DNA from: Actinomycetota bacterium
Lineage (GTDB): Bacteria; Actinomycetota; Actinomycetes; Actinomycetales; Microbacteriaceae
Reading direction: 5' to 3'
Length of the DNA: 29,115 bases
NCBI GenBank assembly: GCA_009699665.1
Contig: WLNS01000004.1
Coordinates: forward strand, 1 to 29,115
Part shown: positions 14,433 through 22,225 of the stretch, piece after piece
Numbering within the stretch: position 1 is the stretch's first letter
Layout of the letters: the number at the start of each line of letters is the position of its first letter
Position numbers and translations under genes: made by a program
Notes under the pieces: generated by a model
Told to the model about the DNA's origin: nothing
Databases searched by the model: none
Seen by the model: only the letters and a program-made list of their open reading frames with translations

Positions 14433-16442
14433 CTACCAGATGGTGACGCGCTGATCCTCGTCGAGCCAGAGCGCATCGCTCGGGTGAACATCGAACGCCG
14501 CGTAGAACGCGTCGATGTTGCGCACGATCTGGTTGCAGCGGAACTCGGGCGGCGAGTGCGGATCGATGGCCAGAAGACGCAGGGTCTCCTCGTCGCGAGC
14601 AATCTGCTGCCACGACTGGGCCCACGACAGGAAGAAGCGCTGCGCACCCGTGAGGCCGTCGATGACGGGTGGCTCGGCGCCGCCCAGCGCAATTTGGTAG
14701 GCCTTCCACGCAATGGCGAGGCCGCCCAGATCGCCGATGTTCTCGCCGATGGTCAGCTCACCATTGACCGTGTGCCCGGGCGTGGCCACCGGTTCGAGTG
14801 CGTTGTACTGCTCGATGAGAACGGCTGCACGCTTGTCGAACTGCTCACGGTCGCGCTCGGTCCACCAGTCGGTGAGTTTGCCGTCACCGTCGAAGCGCGA
14901 CCCCTGGTCGTCAAATCCGTGGCCGATTTCGTGACCGATGACGGCTCCGATCGAACCGTAGTTGGCCGCGGCATCCCACTCGGCACTGAAAAACGGCGGC
15001 TGCAAAATTGCTGCCGGAAACACAATCTCGTTGAAACCGGGGTTGTAGTAGGCATTGACCGTCTGCGGTGTCATGAACCACTCGTCGCGGTCAATCGGCT
15101 TGCCGATCTTGCCAAGTTCGCGCTTCATTTCGAACTCGGCAATGTGGCGCACGTTCTGCATCAGATTGTCGGAGGTGATCTCGAGTGTTGAATAGTCCCG
15201 CCACTTCACGGGGTACCCCACCTTGGGCGTGAACTTGTCGAGCTTTTCGAGTGCACGCTTCTTGGTTGCCGGGCTCATCCAATCGAGCGCCTGGATCGAG
15301 TCGCGATAGGCCTCAATGAGGTGGCTGACGAGGACGTCCATCGATGCCTTCGCCGCTTCAGGAAAGTGACGTTCGACATAGACCTGACCCACTGCCTCGC
15401 CCATCGCTCCCTCGACGAAGGAGACGCCGCGTTTCCAGCGCTCGCGCTGTTGGGGCGTGCCCGTGAGCGTGCGGCCGTAAAAGTCAAAGTTTGCCTCGTT
15501 AAACGCTGCGGGAAGGTACGGGGCCGCTGAGTGCAGAACCTGCCAGATCAACCACGCGCGCCAATCCTCCAGGCGCTCCGGCACGAGCAGCGCTCCCAGT
15601 CCCTCGATAAAGCTGGGCTCACGCACCACGACGGTGTGCACAACGGCATCGTCGGCGCCGAGGGCAATTCGCCACAGGTCGAAATCGGGCTTGTGTTCAG
15701 CCGGTGACTTTTCTGCAATCAGTGCGCAGACCTCAGACCACGGCAGTGGATTGTACGTAGCTAGGCTGTCGCGGGTGCGCACATTGTCCCAGTGCACGGC
15801 CGCGATGTCCCGCTCAAGATCAAACACCCGCTGGGCCCGCACGGGCGCCGACTCATCAAAATCAAACGTCGGCAAGCTTTCGGCCGCCATCTCGAACATG
15901 CGCTGGATGTGGGCCACATAGGCGTCACGAATGGGCGCGAATGACTCCTCGCGAAAATAAGACTCATCAGGAAGCCCGATGCCCCCCTGTTCGGCAAAAA
16001 CGAGATAACGCTCGGGGTTACCGGGGTCGTTGTCAACAAAGAGATTCAGGAATCCGCCTACGCCGTGACGCTCGAGTCGTCCCACCGCGTCGAGCACTGC
16101 AGAAATGCTGGCAACGTTTGACGCAAATGCAATCTGAGACTCGATCGGAGCGAGTCCATGAGCCTCAATGGCTGACGCGTCCATAAAAGTCGAATAGAGG
16201 TCGCCGACCTTTCTCGCCGACGTTCCTGGCTCGGCCCCCGGGGAGTCCTCGATGATGTCGCGAACGGCTTCTTCGGCCCTCTCGTGCAATACGTGGAACG
16301 ACCCATAGCGTGCCTTATCCGCCGGAATCGCGGTGCGTTTCATCCACTTGCCGGTGACGTGAACAAAAAGGTCATCCTGCGGTCTGACCTCAGGGTCAAG
16401 TTCGTCAATCTTAATGCCCGAAGGGCGTCGTTCAGAAGTCAT
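14433..16442 (-). CDS. pepO: M13-family zinc metallopeptidase (neprilysin/PepO-like)
   Basis: 669 residues, full length for the family. The zinc site is HEIGH (504-508) in VIGHEIGHGFDDQG, with the third ligand glutamate in ENIGD (about 567-571). NAYYNPGFNEIVFPAAILQ (substrate-binding Asn-Ala-Tyr motif) lies just before, and the chain ends with the family-typical C-terminal Trp. M13 enzymes cleave small peptides. There is no signal peptide or membrane helix (it starts MTSERRPSGIKIDELDPEVRPQDDLF), so a cytoplasmic peptidase is likely. TAGGCT lies 6 nt before the ATG, which fits a leaderless start. It is divergent from the HAD gene with 51 bases between starts. Confidence 0.95.
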   Translation of the reverse strand: MTSERRPSGIKIDELDPEVRPQDDLFVHVTGKWMKRTAIPADKARYGSFHVLHERAEEAVRDIIEDSPGAEPGTSARKVGDLYSTFMDASAIEAHGLAPIESQIAFASNVASISAVLDAVGRLERHGVGGFLNLFVDNDPGNPERYLVFAEQGGIGLPDESYFREESFAPIRDAYVAHIQRMFEMAAESLPTFDFDESAPVRAQRVFDLERDIAAVHWDNVRTRDSLATYNPLPWSEVCALIAEKSPAEHKPDFDLWRIALGADDAVVHTVVVREPSFIEGLGALLVPERLEDWRAWLIWQVLHSAAPYLPAAFNEANFDFYGRTLTGTPQQRERWKRGVSFVEGAMGEAVGQVYVERHFPEAAKASMDVLVSHLIEAYRDSIQALDWMSPATKKRALEKLDKFTPKVGYPVKWRDYSTLEITSDNLMQNVRHIAEFEMKRELGKIGKPIDRDEWFMTPQTVNAYYNPGFNEIVFPAAILQPPFFSAEWDAAANYGSIGAVIGHEIGHGFDDQGSRFDGDGKLTDWWTERDREQFDKRAAVLIEQYNALEPVATPGHTVNGELTIGENIGDLGGLAIAWKAYQIALGGAEPPVIDGLTGAQRFFLSWAQSWQQIARDEETLRLLAIDPHSPPEFRCNQIVRNIDAFYAAFDVHPSDALWLDEDQRVTIW

Positions 16443-16448
16443 GTCACC

Positions 16449-16454
16449 AGCCTA
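16449..16454 (-). promoter_or_regulatory. Candidate -10 box (TAGGCT) of a leaderless pepO transcript
   Basis: TAGGCT fits TAnnnT and ends 6 nt before the pepO ATG, which lacks a ribosome binding site. Confidence 0.5.
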
Positions 16455-16480
16455 GGCAACGAATACCGGTGCGCGCGCAT

Positions 16481-16486
16481 TACTCT
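16481..16486 (+). promoter_or_regulatory. Candidate -10 box (TACTCT) of a leaderless HAD phosphatase transcript
   Basis: TACTCT fits TAnnnT and ends 7 nt before the GTG at 16494, which has no ribosome binding site. It sits back to back with the pepO promoter. Confidence 0.45.
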
Positions 16487-16493
16487 TGCACTC

Positions 16494-17171
16494 GTGAGTT
16501 CTGACGCATTCCTAACACCCAGAGACGGTGAGCCGTGGCAACCCATTCTCTTCGACATGGACGGTACTCTGCTCGACTCTGCTCCCGCAATTATCGGTCG
16601 GTTGCACCACACGCTCACCGAATTTGGGGTGGTGCCGCCCGCCGATGAAGAATTGCGACACCTCATTGGGCCGCCAACACGAACCGCGCTGAGCACCTTT
16701 CTCGATCCGGCGGTCATGGATGACGCGGTGAGTTTTTATCGCAGTCTGGCGCGCGACGAGGGCCTGGCCGGGTTCACCTTGTTTCCGGGTATTGCGGATG
16801 CGCTGGAACAGCTCGCTCAGGCGGGAGTGCCCCTCGCCGTGGCCACGAGTAAACCTCAGGGCGAAGCAGAAAATATCGTTGCGGCTTTCGGCATTGCGAC
16901 GAGCTTTTCGGCCGTCGTGGGAGCCGAGGCCTCGCGGCCAAATAAGTCCGACGTTGTTGCGCAGGCGCTTCGCGCAGTCGAAACCTCTGCCGAGGATGCG
17001 CCGCTCATGGTGGGTGATCGCCGGTGGGATATCGACGGGGCAGCGCAATACAACGTACCCACGGTTCTGGTCTCGTGGGGCTATGCCCAAGAAGAGGAAT
17101 TTTCCGCTGCGCTGACCCGAATCGACAGTCCCGCGGAGTTGGTCTCTTTCGTCCTCCGGCAGGAGGCATAG
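16494..17171 (+). CDS. HAD-superfamily hydrolase, phosphoglycolate-phosphatase-like
   Basis: 225 residues from the GTG start. Motif I is DMDGTLLDS (21-29; D21 nucleophile, D23 acid/base), motif II is ATSKPQ, motif III Lys is in RPNKSD, and motif IV is VGDRRWDIDGA. The helical cap after motif I places it with Gph/PGMB-type phosphatases. Substrates could be 2-phosphoglycolate or another small phosphate ester; the sequence does not decide. The open frame runs further upstream, but that part lies antisense to pepO and is not family-like. One base separates its TAG from nucS, so the two form an operon. Confidence 0.9.
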   Translation: MSSDAFLTPRDGEPWQPILFDMDGTLLDSAPAIIGRLHHTLTEFGVVPPADEELRHLIGPPTRTALSTFLDPAVMDDAVSFYRSLARDEGLAGFTLFPGIADALEQLAQAGVPLAVATSKPQGEAENIVAAFGIATSFSAVVGAEASRPNKSDVVAQALRAVETSAEDAPLMVGDRRWDIDGAAQYNVPTVLVSWGYAQEEEFSAALTRIDSPAELVSFVLRQEA

Positions 17172-17172
17172 C

Positions 17173-17868
17173 GTGCGGCTCGTCGTGGCAACGTGTTCGG
17201 TGGACTACAGCGGACGCCTGACGGCGCACCTCCCGCTGGCCAAGCGACTACTTATTCTGAAACAGGATGGCAGCCTCTTGGTGCACTCCGACGGTGGTTC
17301 GTACAAACCACTCAACTGGATGTCTGCGCCCTGTTTCTTCACCGAGCATGAACCCGACGACGAGAGTCTGGCCCTGGGCGTCACGCTGATGTGGCGTGTG
17401 ACCCACGCCAAGACGGCCGACATGCTGGTGGTCAGCATCCATGACATTCATGGCGAGTTCGATCACGACCTCGGCGACGAGCCTGGCCTCATCAAAGATG
17501 GCGTCGAGGCACACCTACAGGCACTGCTCGCTGACAACATTCAAGAATTGGGGGAGGGGTTCTCGCTCATTCGTCGGGAATACATGACCGCCATAGGCCC
17601 GGTCGATATTCTGGCGCGGAACGCAGATGCCCAGACCGTGGCCGTGGAAATTAAACGGCGAGGCGAAATCGAGGGCGTCGAACAGCTCACGCGTTATCTC
17701 GAACTCCTTAATCGCGACCCGCATCTCGCCCCCGTTTCAGGCGTCTTCGCCGCCCAAGAGATCAAACCCCAGGCGCGCACGCTAGCCGAAGACCGGGGTA
17801 TTCGATGTTTCGTGCTCGACTATGACCGCCTGAAGGGTATTGACGACTCGTGGGGCCGGCTCTTTTAG
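17173..17868 (+). CDS. nucS: Endonuclease NucS (actinobacterial mismatch-specific endonuclease)
   Basis: 231 residues, beginning MRLVVATCSVDYSGRLTAHLP, diagnostic of NucS. The N-terminal DNA-binding/dimerisation domain (about 1-110, with YKPLNWMSAP at 44-53) is followed by a RecB-like nuclease domain with D145 (GPVDILAR), E159-x-K161 and Q171 in place. NucS cuts both strands at mismatches and replaces MutS/MutL repair in many Actinobacteria. The C-terminal WGRLF may be a DNA-clamp-binding tail (inference). The GTG start has an AGGAGG ribosome binding site and is 1 nt after the HAD gene. It ends 11 bases before the convergent transporter gene. Confidence 0.95.
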   Translation: MRLVVATCSVDYSGRLTAHLPLAKRLLILKQDGSLLVHSDGGSYKPLNWMSAPCFFTEHEPDDESLALGVTLMWRVTHAKTADMLVVSIHDIHGEFDHDLGDEPGLIKDGVEAHLQALLADNIQELGEGFSLIRREYMTAIGPVDILARNADAQTVAVEIKRRGEIEGVEQLTRYLELLNRDPHLAPVSGVFAAQEIKPQARTLAEDRGIRCFVLDYDRLKGIDDSWGRLF

Positions 17869-17879
17869 ACGCGCGCTTC

Positions 17880-18845
17880 TCAACCAGCGAGCGGACGTCT
17901 CTTCCAACCGAAAGCGGCCACGACGAGCGCCAGCATCATCAGCCCGGCCCCCGCAAACAAGGAGAAGAAGTCAACCGTTGCGTTCGGAAAGAGAAGGTCT
18001 TCTATAACCGCGGTCAGAATTTGGCCCGTGGTGGTCGCGAGGCTCGTGACGAGAGCCCCGAGATGACGAACCGACCACGCTGTCATTGAAACAAAGAAGA
18101 CGCCACAGAGGCCCCCGAGATATAGCCACCAATCAACGGGATACGTGTCAGGAAGACCTGCCGTGAGGCTATAAATACCGGCAAGGATAGCCAGGACTCC
18201 CGAGCCCACCATGAAATTCACCACGGTCGGCGCCAGCGGCGTTCGAGCGATCCCTGCCAACGTGCCATTGGCAATCTGTTGCCACGCCACGAGCACCCCG
18301 AAGGTCAGGGGAAGAATCAGCAGCACCACGGACTGTATTTGGCCAAAACTGCCCAGCGTTGAAACGGTGACCGCTACGACGGCGAGGCCCACTCCCACCG
18401 CACGCGGCGAACTAAATGGACGTCGGCCGGCCGGACCAATTCCCAGAGCGTCCAAGAGAAAACTGCCAACAGTCAGGCCGCAGACAAACGTGATCGAAAA
18501 GAGGGCGACTCCCGTGAACCCGACGACGAGAGATTGAGAGAAGACGAACGATGCACCCGCAAAGCCAGCCAACGTGTAAAACCAGGGAACCCGCCGTTCC
18601 CTAATGGCCAGAACTATTGATCCCAGTCCCCGTTGGGTGCGACGAGACATGGTCAGGAAGAGCAAGAGAATGATCGTGCCGGAACCGAAAGAAATAAATG
18701 CCGTCAGGGGTGGATCGCCGAGGCGTGACGACAGTTCACCGTTAATTCGCGACTGGGTGGCCATGAAACCACCCGCCAGCATCGCCACTCCTACCGTGAG
18801 CCAGGTGTATGCGCGCAAGCTGCGTGGCGGTTTTTCGATGCTCAC
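17880..18845 (-). CDS. DMT-superfamily transporter (YdcZ/DUF606 family)
   Basis: About 321 residues with ten predicted membrane helices in two repeats, each beginning in the style AGGFMATQSRINGELSSRLGDPPLTAFISFGSG (marking about residues 25-57) and, in the second half, VAWQQIANGTLAGIARTPLAPTVVNFMVGSG. This internal duplication identifies the fused form of the DUF606/YdcZ branch of drug/metabolite transporters. Substrate unknown. The open frame starts at a GTG at 18851, but the second GTG (18845) is preferred because TAGTCT ends exactly 6 nt before it, matching other starts in this window. A short basic tail follows the last helix. Confidence 0.88.
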   Translation of the reverse strand: MSIEKPPRSLRAYTWLTVGVAMLAGGFMATQSRINGELSSRLGDPPLTAFISFGSGTIILLLFLTMSRRTQRGLGSIVLAIRERRVPWFYTLAGFAGASFVFSQSLVVGFTGVALFSITFVCGLTVGSFLLDALGIGPAGRRPFSSPRAVGVGLAVVAVTVSTLGSFGQIQSVVLLILPLTFGVLVAWQQIANGTLAGIARTPLAPTVVNFMVGSGVLAILAGIYSLTAGLPDTYPVDWWLYLGGLCGVFFVSMTAWSVRHLGALVTSLATTTGQILTAVIEDLLFPNATVDFFSLFAGAGLMMLALVVAAFGWKRRPLAG

Positions 18846-18851
18846 GTGCAC

Positions 18852-18857
18852 AGACTA
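18852..18857 (-). promoter_or_regulatory. Candidate -10 box (TAGTCT) deciding the DMT transporter start
   Basis: TAGTCT fits TAnnnT. It directly abuts the first GTG but lies 6 nt before the second, which favours the second as a leaderless start. Confidence 0.45.
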
Positions 18858-18888
18858 GCTCTTTGGCATTTTGCGAGAGCGTTCATAA

Positions 18889-18920
18889 CTGTGGCCCCGG
18901 CGTATTCGCCGGGGCCACAG
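18889..18920 (-). terminator. Hairpin terminator after the 18939-19346 lipoprotein gene
   Basis: A perfect 14-bp inverted repeat (18889-18902 with 18907-18920) with a TATT/AATA tetraloop lies 18 bases after the stop, followed on the minus strand by TTATGAAC. Confidence 0.8.
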
Positions 18921-18938
18921 AGGTGTGCGGGTCGTGAA

Positions 18939-19346
18939 CTAGGGCGTTACGACAACCGTGAAGGTCACGCTCTCGCCGGTGACGGTGTTCGTCATCGTGA
19001 CGCCAGTCTCTCCGGGTGCCACGGGGGTCAGGCCGGGAACGAGGGTTGCGTCTCCGTCGGAGCCGCCCTTTGTGAATGTGACAACGCCGTCGGTGGCAGT
19101 TTCGCCGGTCCAATCAGCCTCGGTGCTCTCTGGCACATTGAGGTAGCCCATCGAGTTCATGGGGATTTCGTAGACCATTCCGTTGGCATCAGCCACAGGG
19201 ATCTGGATGGGGGAGACGACACCGCTGCCTATGGCCGTCGATGACGCGTCCGGCGTCGGGGTGGTTGCGGAGCAGGCCGTAAGACCGACCACTGCCGCGG
19301 CAACAATTGCCGTGACGGCGCCGACCCGTGCGAAGTTCTTGTTCAT
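18939..19346 (-). CDS. Small lipoprotein of unknown function
   Basis: 135 residues. The signal peptide ends in lipobox LTAC (C25 lipidated). After a Thr/Pro/Ser linker (about 26-45), a compact beta-rich domain follows (about 46-135) with no further cysteine. It contains VYEIPMNSMGYLNVPESTEADW and repeated Gly/Thr-rich strands ending TFTVVVTP. The ATG at 19346 is supported by a GAGAGAG ribosome binding site; the frame extends 14 codons further without signal-peptide character. CATAAT (19368-19363) could be the -10 box. It is monocistronic, between its own terminator and that of the tRNA gene. I do not recognise the family. Confidence 0.85.
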   Translation of the reverse strand: MNKNFARVGAVTAIVAAAVVGLTACSATTPTPDASSTAIGSGVVSPIQIPVADANGMVYEIPMNSMGYLNVPESTEADWTGETATDGVVTFTKGGSDGDATLVPGLTPVAPGETGVTMTNTVTGESVTFTVVVTP

Positions 19347-19362
19347 TATTTTCTCTCTCTCG

Positions 19363-19368
19363 ATTATG
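19363..19368 (-). promoter_or_regulatory. Possible -10 box (CATAAT) of the lipoprotein gene
   Basis: CATAAT matches the -10 consensus at five of six positions and lies 16 nt before the ATG. No good -35 is seen. The remaining sequence 19369-19482 shows nothing I can name. Confidence 0.3.
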
Positions 19369-19482
19369 CAGTGCCCTAGCGAGAGCACGTTAGCGAGTTC
19401 AGGTTATTAGACTTTAGGTCGAGAACGATGTGCGTTTGCTGACGGTTTCCCGAGTATCGACCGAAAGTTCTGAGAAGGGCCC

Positions 19483-19510
19483 CATAGCCCCCGGAGGACC
19501 GGGGGCTATG
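19483..19510 (-). terminator. Hairpin terminator downstream of tRNA-Leu
   Basis: A perfect 12-bp inverted repeat (19483-19494 with 19499-19510) with a 4-nt loop lies 4 bases past the tRNA 3' end on the minus strand. It is followed by GGGCCCTTCTCAG rather than a clean T-tract. Confidence 0.78.
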
Positions 19511-19514
19511 TTCG

Positions 19515-19597
19515 TGCGCGAGGGGGGACTTGAACCCCCACGCCCTTGCGGGCACTGGCACCTGAAGCCAGCGCGTCTGCCATTCCGCCACTCGCGC
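19515..19597 (-). tRNA. leuT: tRNA-Leu (CAG anticodon)
   Basis: 83 nt on the minus strand fold as a class II tRNA. The 7-bp acceptor stem is GCGCGAG/CTCGCGC with discriminator A. The D arm is GCG...CGC. The anticodon stem CTGGC/GCCAG has loop TTCAGGT (anticodon CAG, reads CUG). The variable arm is TGCCCGCAAGGGC-like, and the T stem GGGGG/CCCCC has loop TTCAAGT. The long variable arm and A discriminator fit leucine. CCA is not encoded. The symbol leuT follows the actinobacterial tRNA-Leu near fhaA, from memory. Confidence 0.93.
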
Positions 19598-19648
19598 GAA
19601 CAGATACTGACGCTATCACGTCGGTGCACGCCCCCGCACGCTGGCGTC

Positions 19649-21229
19649 CTAGAGGTCAAGCGTCAGCTCCGGAGTCTGCGATCGCGAAACGCACGGGTAC
19701 ATAATGTGAAGTTCGTCTTTCTCGGCATCATCCATGATTGAGTCCAGATGTTCGGGCACACCCTCAAGCACGCGAACCTCGCAGGTGCCGCACAGGCCTT
19801 TCTCGCACGAACCAAGAACGGGCAGTCCTTCGCGAACCAGCGCGTCGAGTAGCGATTCGTCGGCGCCGGCAACAATCGATCGGCGAGATTTCTTGAGATT
19901 TAGGACCACCGAAGTTGGCTCCGCAGCCGAGCGTTCGACCGCAACGAATCGCTCCAGATGCATGTGAGCCGGCGGCACGTGGGCCGCGACAGAACTCATC
20001 AGCGACTCGGGGCCGCAACAGTAAACCTGCGCTGTCGTCGAGGTGACAAGAGCCCCAAGGTCGGGATCGGTGTCTCGTTCGTCGGCGGCACTCACGCTCA
20101 CGCGATCCCCGAACTCGGCCTCGAGTTCGGAAGCGAAGGCCATGGTCGTGCGCGAACGACCAAAATAATGCAGCTGCCACTTTCGGCGTGGTGGCAGCGA
20201 CTCAATCATGGCCTTGATCGGGGTGATGCCTATTCCGCCCGCAATAAAGATGTAGTCCGACGCCGGCTCGAGCTCAAAGTGGTTTCGGGGAAGCGAAACC
20301 TCGAGCTCGGTACCCACCATTACGTTTTCGTGAATCCACTTGCTTCCCCCGGACGACCCGCGCTTCTTGAGCACGGCAATATCGAAATGGTCTCGGTCGG
20401 CAGGGTCGCTACACAGGGAATACTGACGCTCGAGACCATTGGGCAGGTAGACCGTCACGTGCGATCCGGGGCGCCAGACGTTGAGATTACCCCCGGCAAC
20501 GGGCACAAGCCGAAGGCCAAGAACCCCTTTGGCTAAGACCCGCACATCGCTGACGCGCATCCGCGTCGTTCCATCCGGTAGTTCGTTCGGGGCCGTTCGG
20601 CCCGATGCCTTCGCGCTCGTTCCACCCGCCGCCCCAGATGGCGTCACGGCTGCCGCCTCTCGGCGTGCCGGTCGGGTGCGGTTGCCGACAATCACGCGGA
20701 TCAGGGTGGCTGCGGCAGCCGAGCCGATCAAGATGATGGACAGCGATTTGTACCACAGTTGCCCCACGTCGGTGCCGCTGAATCCAGCGTGGAACATCAC
20801 GAGCACGAGCGCGGCATAGGCCGAGTAGTGAATACCCTTCCAGAAGCGGCGCGGAAGCTTGTTCATGAACCACGACGTGGCCTGCACCGCGATCATGAGA
20901 TAAAGGGCCAGAACGCCCAATGTCACGGGGATCGTCTTTGCCTGGATGCTCGTCACCGTGGAGTTTGCTGTAGCCCCCGGAATGAGAATTTCAGCGAGCG
21001 AGAAGTGAACAAACTCGTCCAACATGAGCGAGACCAGATGCAGCCCCACAAAAATCAGAGCAAGGCCACTAACGAATCGGTGCAGATCTTGCAGCCATGC
21101 AGGATTGTCGACCTTTCGCATCACTCGCGTTGAGAGCAGAATGCCCAACACGATTGACCCAGTGAGCAAGACCCACGCTATGACAGAGCTGGCCCGCGTG
21201 ACGTACCACCAAATATGGGGCTCGTTCAT
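19649..21229 (-). CDS. Ferric-reductase-like membrane domain fused to FNR reductase and 2Fe-2S ferredoxin
   Basis: 526 residues with three parts. (1) Residues about 10-180 hold six hydrophobic segments of the ferric-reductase-like transmembrane family; paired histidines H50/H64 and H134/H147 are candidate haem ligands. (2) After an Ala/Gly linker (185-220), an FNR-type module (about 223-425) has the flavin motif RQYSLC (268-273), the nucleotide-binding GGIGITP (331-337) and YCCGP (403-407), most like phthalate-dioxygenase reductases. (3) A plant-type 2Fe-2S ferredoxin domain (about 438-526) has C475, C480, C483 and C513. It should move electrons from NAD(P)H through flavin and 2Fe-2S toward haem in the membrane and out of the cell. 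The acceptor is unknown; iron is a guess. The ATG overlaps the apbE stop (ATGA). Confidence 0.9.
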   Translation of the reverse strand: MNEPHIWWYVTRASSVIAWVLLTGSIVLGILLSTRVMRKVDNPAWLQDLHRFVSGLALIFVGLHLVSLMLDEFVHFSLAEILIPGATANSTVTSIQAKTIPVTLGVLALYLMIAVQATSWFMNKLPRRFWKGIHYSAYAALVLVMFHAGFSGTDVGQLWYKSLSIILIGSAAAATLIRVIVGNRTRPARREAAAVTPSGAAGGTSAKASGRTAPNELPDGTTRMRVSDVRVLAKGVLGLRLVPVAGGNLNVWRPGSHVTVYLPNGLERQYSLCSDPADRDHFDIAVLKKRGSSGGSKWIHENVMVGTELEVSLPRNHFELEPASDYIFIAGGIGITPIKAMIESLPPRRKWQLHYFGRSRTTMAFASELEAEFGDRVSVSAADERDTDPDLGALVTSTTAQVYCCGPESLMSSVAAHVPPAHMHLERFVAVERSAAEPTSVVLNLKKSRRSIVAGADESLLDALVREGLPVLGSCEKGLCGTCEVRVLEGVPEHLDSIMDDAEKDELHIMYPCVSRSQTPELTLDL

Positions 21230-22185
21230 CGGTACGCCTCCCAATTCAGGCTGGTCTGCTGTGTGCCATCAGCCAAGACCACCATGCCCGCAGCATTCTG
21301 CGTTGGCAACCACTCAAGGTAAGCAGGTGTCTCACGAACGAAGGCGGACTTGCTCAACGCCTCGGCGTGGGCGCCAGTTCCCGCTATGACGGTCGCCGTT
21401 TGCACCGGTGAGGCGGCGCTCTCACCCGATCGTGCATTCAGCAGGTGATGCGCTGAACCGTCGGCCAACCGGCGCTTGAGCTGGCTCGAGGTCACGATGG
21501 CCCCGTGCGAGATGCGCACGAGGTCGACCTGCTTTTCTGTATCGAACGGATCTTCAACCGCCAGCCGCCAGGCTTGGCCGTCCGGGGCGGCCCCGGCAAC
21601 GACAATATCGCCCAAAAACTCTGCCATGATCCCCAGTGCTCCGTCGTCGAGGGCGTGAGCACACACCAGATCAGCAGCCAATCCTTTGCCCATGCCACCG
21701 GCGTCAATGGTGGTTCCTACCGGCATCGTGACGAGATTGTCACGTGTTTCGACCCCCGCGAGATTTCCCGGTGCCCGCGCCGACGCGGGCAGGGTGGTCA
21801 TCCTTCGCGAATCGGCCAGCGACGCCACGTATCCGATTTCTAAGAGCGAGGGAAGAAGCGTGGGATCGAAGTCTCCGCCACTGATCACAGACGCCCGCTT
21901 GAGGGCGCCGATGAGCTGAATGGTGAGCGGATCAACCTCAGTGGGCACACCCTCAGACCAGTTCAATCGCTGAACATCACTCGAAGCATCAAACCTGGTC
22001 CAGAGAGCTTCACAGCGGTGGGCAAACGACCATGCTTGGTCGAGGAGCGACTGACCGCCACCGACAATCGTTATTTTTCCCCAGCCACCCATCAGCTCCC
22101 GGCGATCAGAAACACTGGCGGGTAGCGAATCGCCCAGCGATATCGCGGCTCGCACAGCGTCGCGCGCGATATCTCGCTCGGTCAT
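21226..22185 (-). CDS. apbE: ApbE-family FAD:protein FMN transferase
   Basis: 319 residues. ApbE enzymes attach FMN from FAD covalently to Thr/Ser of extracytosolic redox proteins. Family motifs: RFDASSDVQRLN (64-75), SGGDFDPT (102-109), TTIDAGGMGKGLAADL (158-173), AEFLGDIVVAG (188-198) and SAHHLLNARSG (244-254). At the late Mg-binding motif the usual Asp and Thr are Glu and Lys (AEALSK, 274-279); I recall similar residues in other actinobacterial members. No clear signal peptide is present from this ATG. The open frame runs upstream into an Arg-rich reading of the Pro/Ala repeat gene, which I reject. TAGTCT ends 7 nt before the ATG. It overlaps the reductase gene downstream by 4 nt. Confidence 0.88.
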   Translation of the reverse strand: MTERDIARDAVRAAISLGDSLPASVSDRRELMGGWGKITIVGGGQSLLDQAWSFAHRCEALWTRFDASSDVQRLNWSEGVPTEVDPLTIQLIGALKRASVISGGDFDPTLLPSLLEIGYVASLADSRRMTTLPASARAPGNLAGVETRDNLVTMPVGTTIDAGGMGKGLAADLVCAHALDDGALGIMAEFLGDIVVAGAAPDGQAWRLAVEDPFDTEKQVDLVRISHGAIVTSSQLKRRLADGSAHHLLNARSGESAASPVQTATVIAGTGAHAEALSKSAFVRETPAYLEWLPTQNAAGMVVLADGTQQTSLNWEAYR

Positions 22186-22192
22186 GACATCA

Positions 22193-22198
22193 AGACTA
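22193..22198 (-). promoter_or_regulatory. Candidate -10 box (TAGTCT) for a leaderless apbE transcript
   Basis: TAGTCT fits TAnnnT and ends 7 nt before the apbE ATG, which lacks a ribosome binding site. It could give apbE and the reductase their own transcript within the larger operon. Confidence 0.4.
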
Positions 22199-22225
22199 CG
22201 GCTGAGGCGACTGGGGATGAGGCGA

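Noticed and set aside
16284..16493. N-terminal extension of the HAD phosphatase frame
   Set aside because: It lies antisense to the start of pepO, lacks family similarity, and the GTG at 16494 has a promoter-like hexamer at the right distance.
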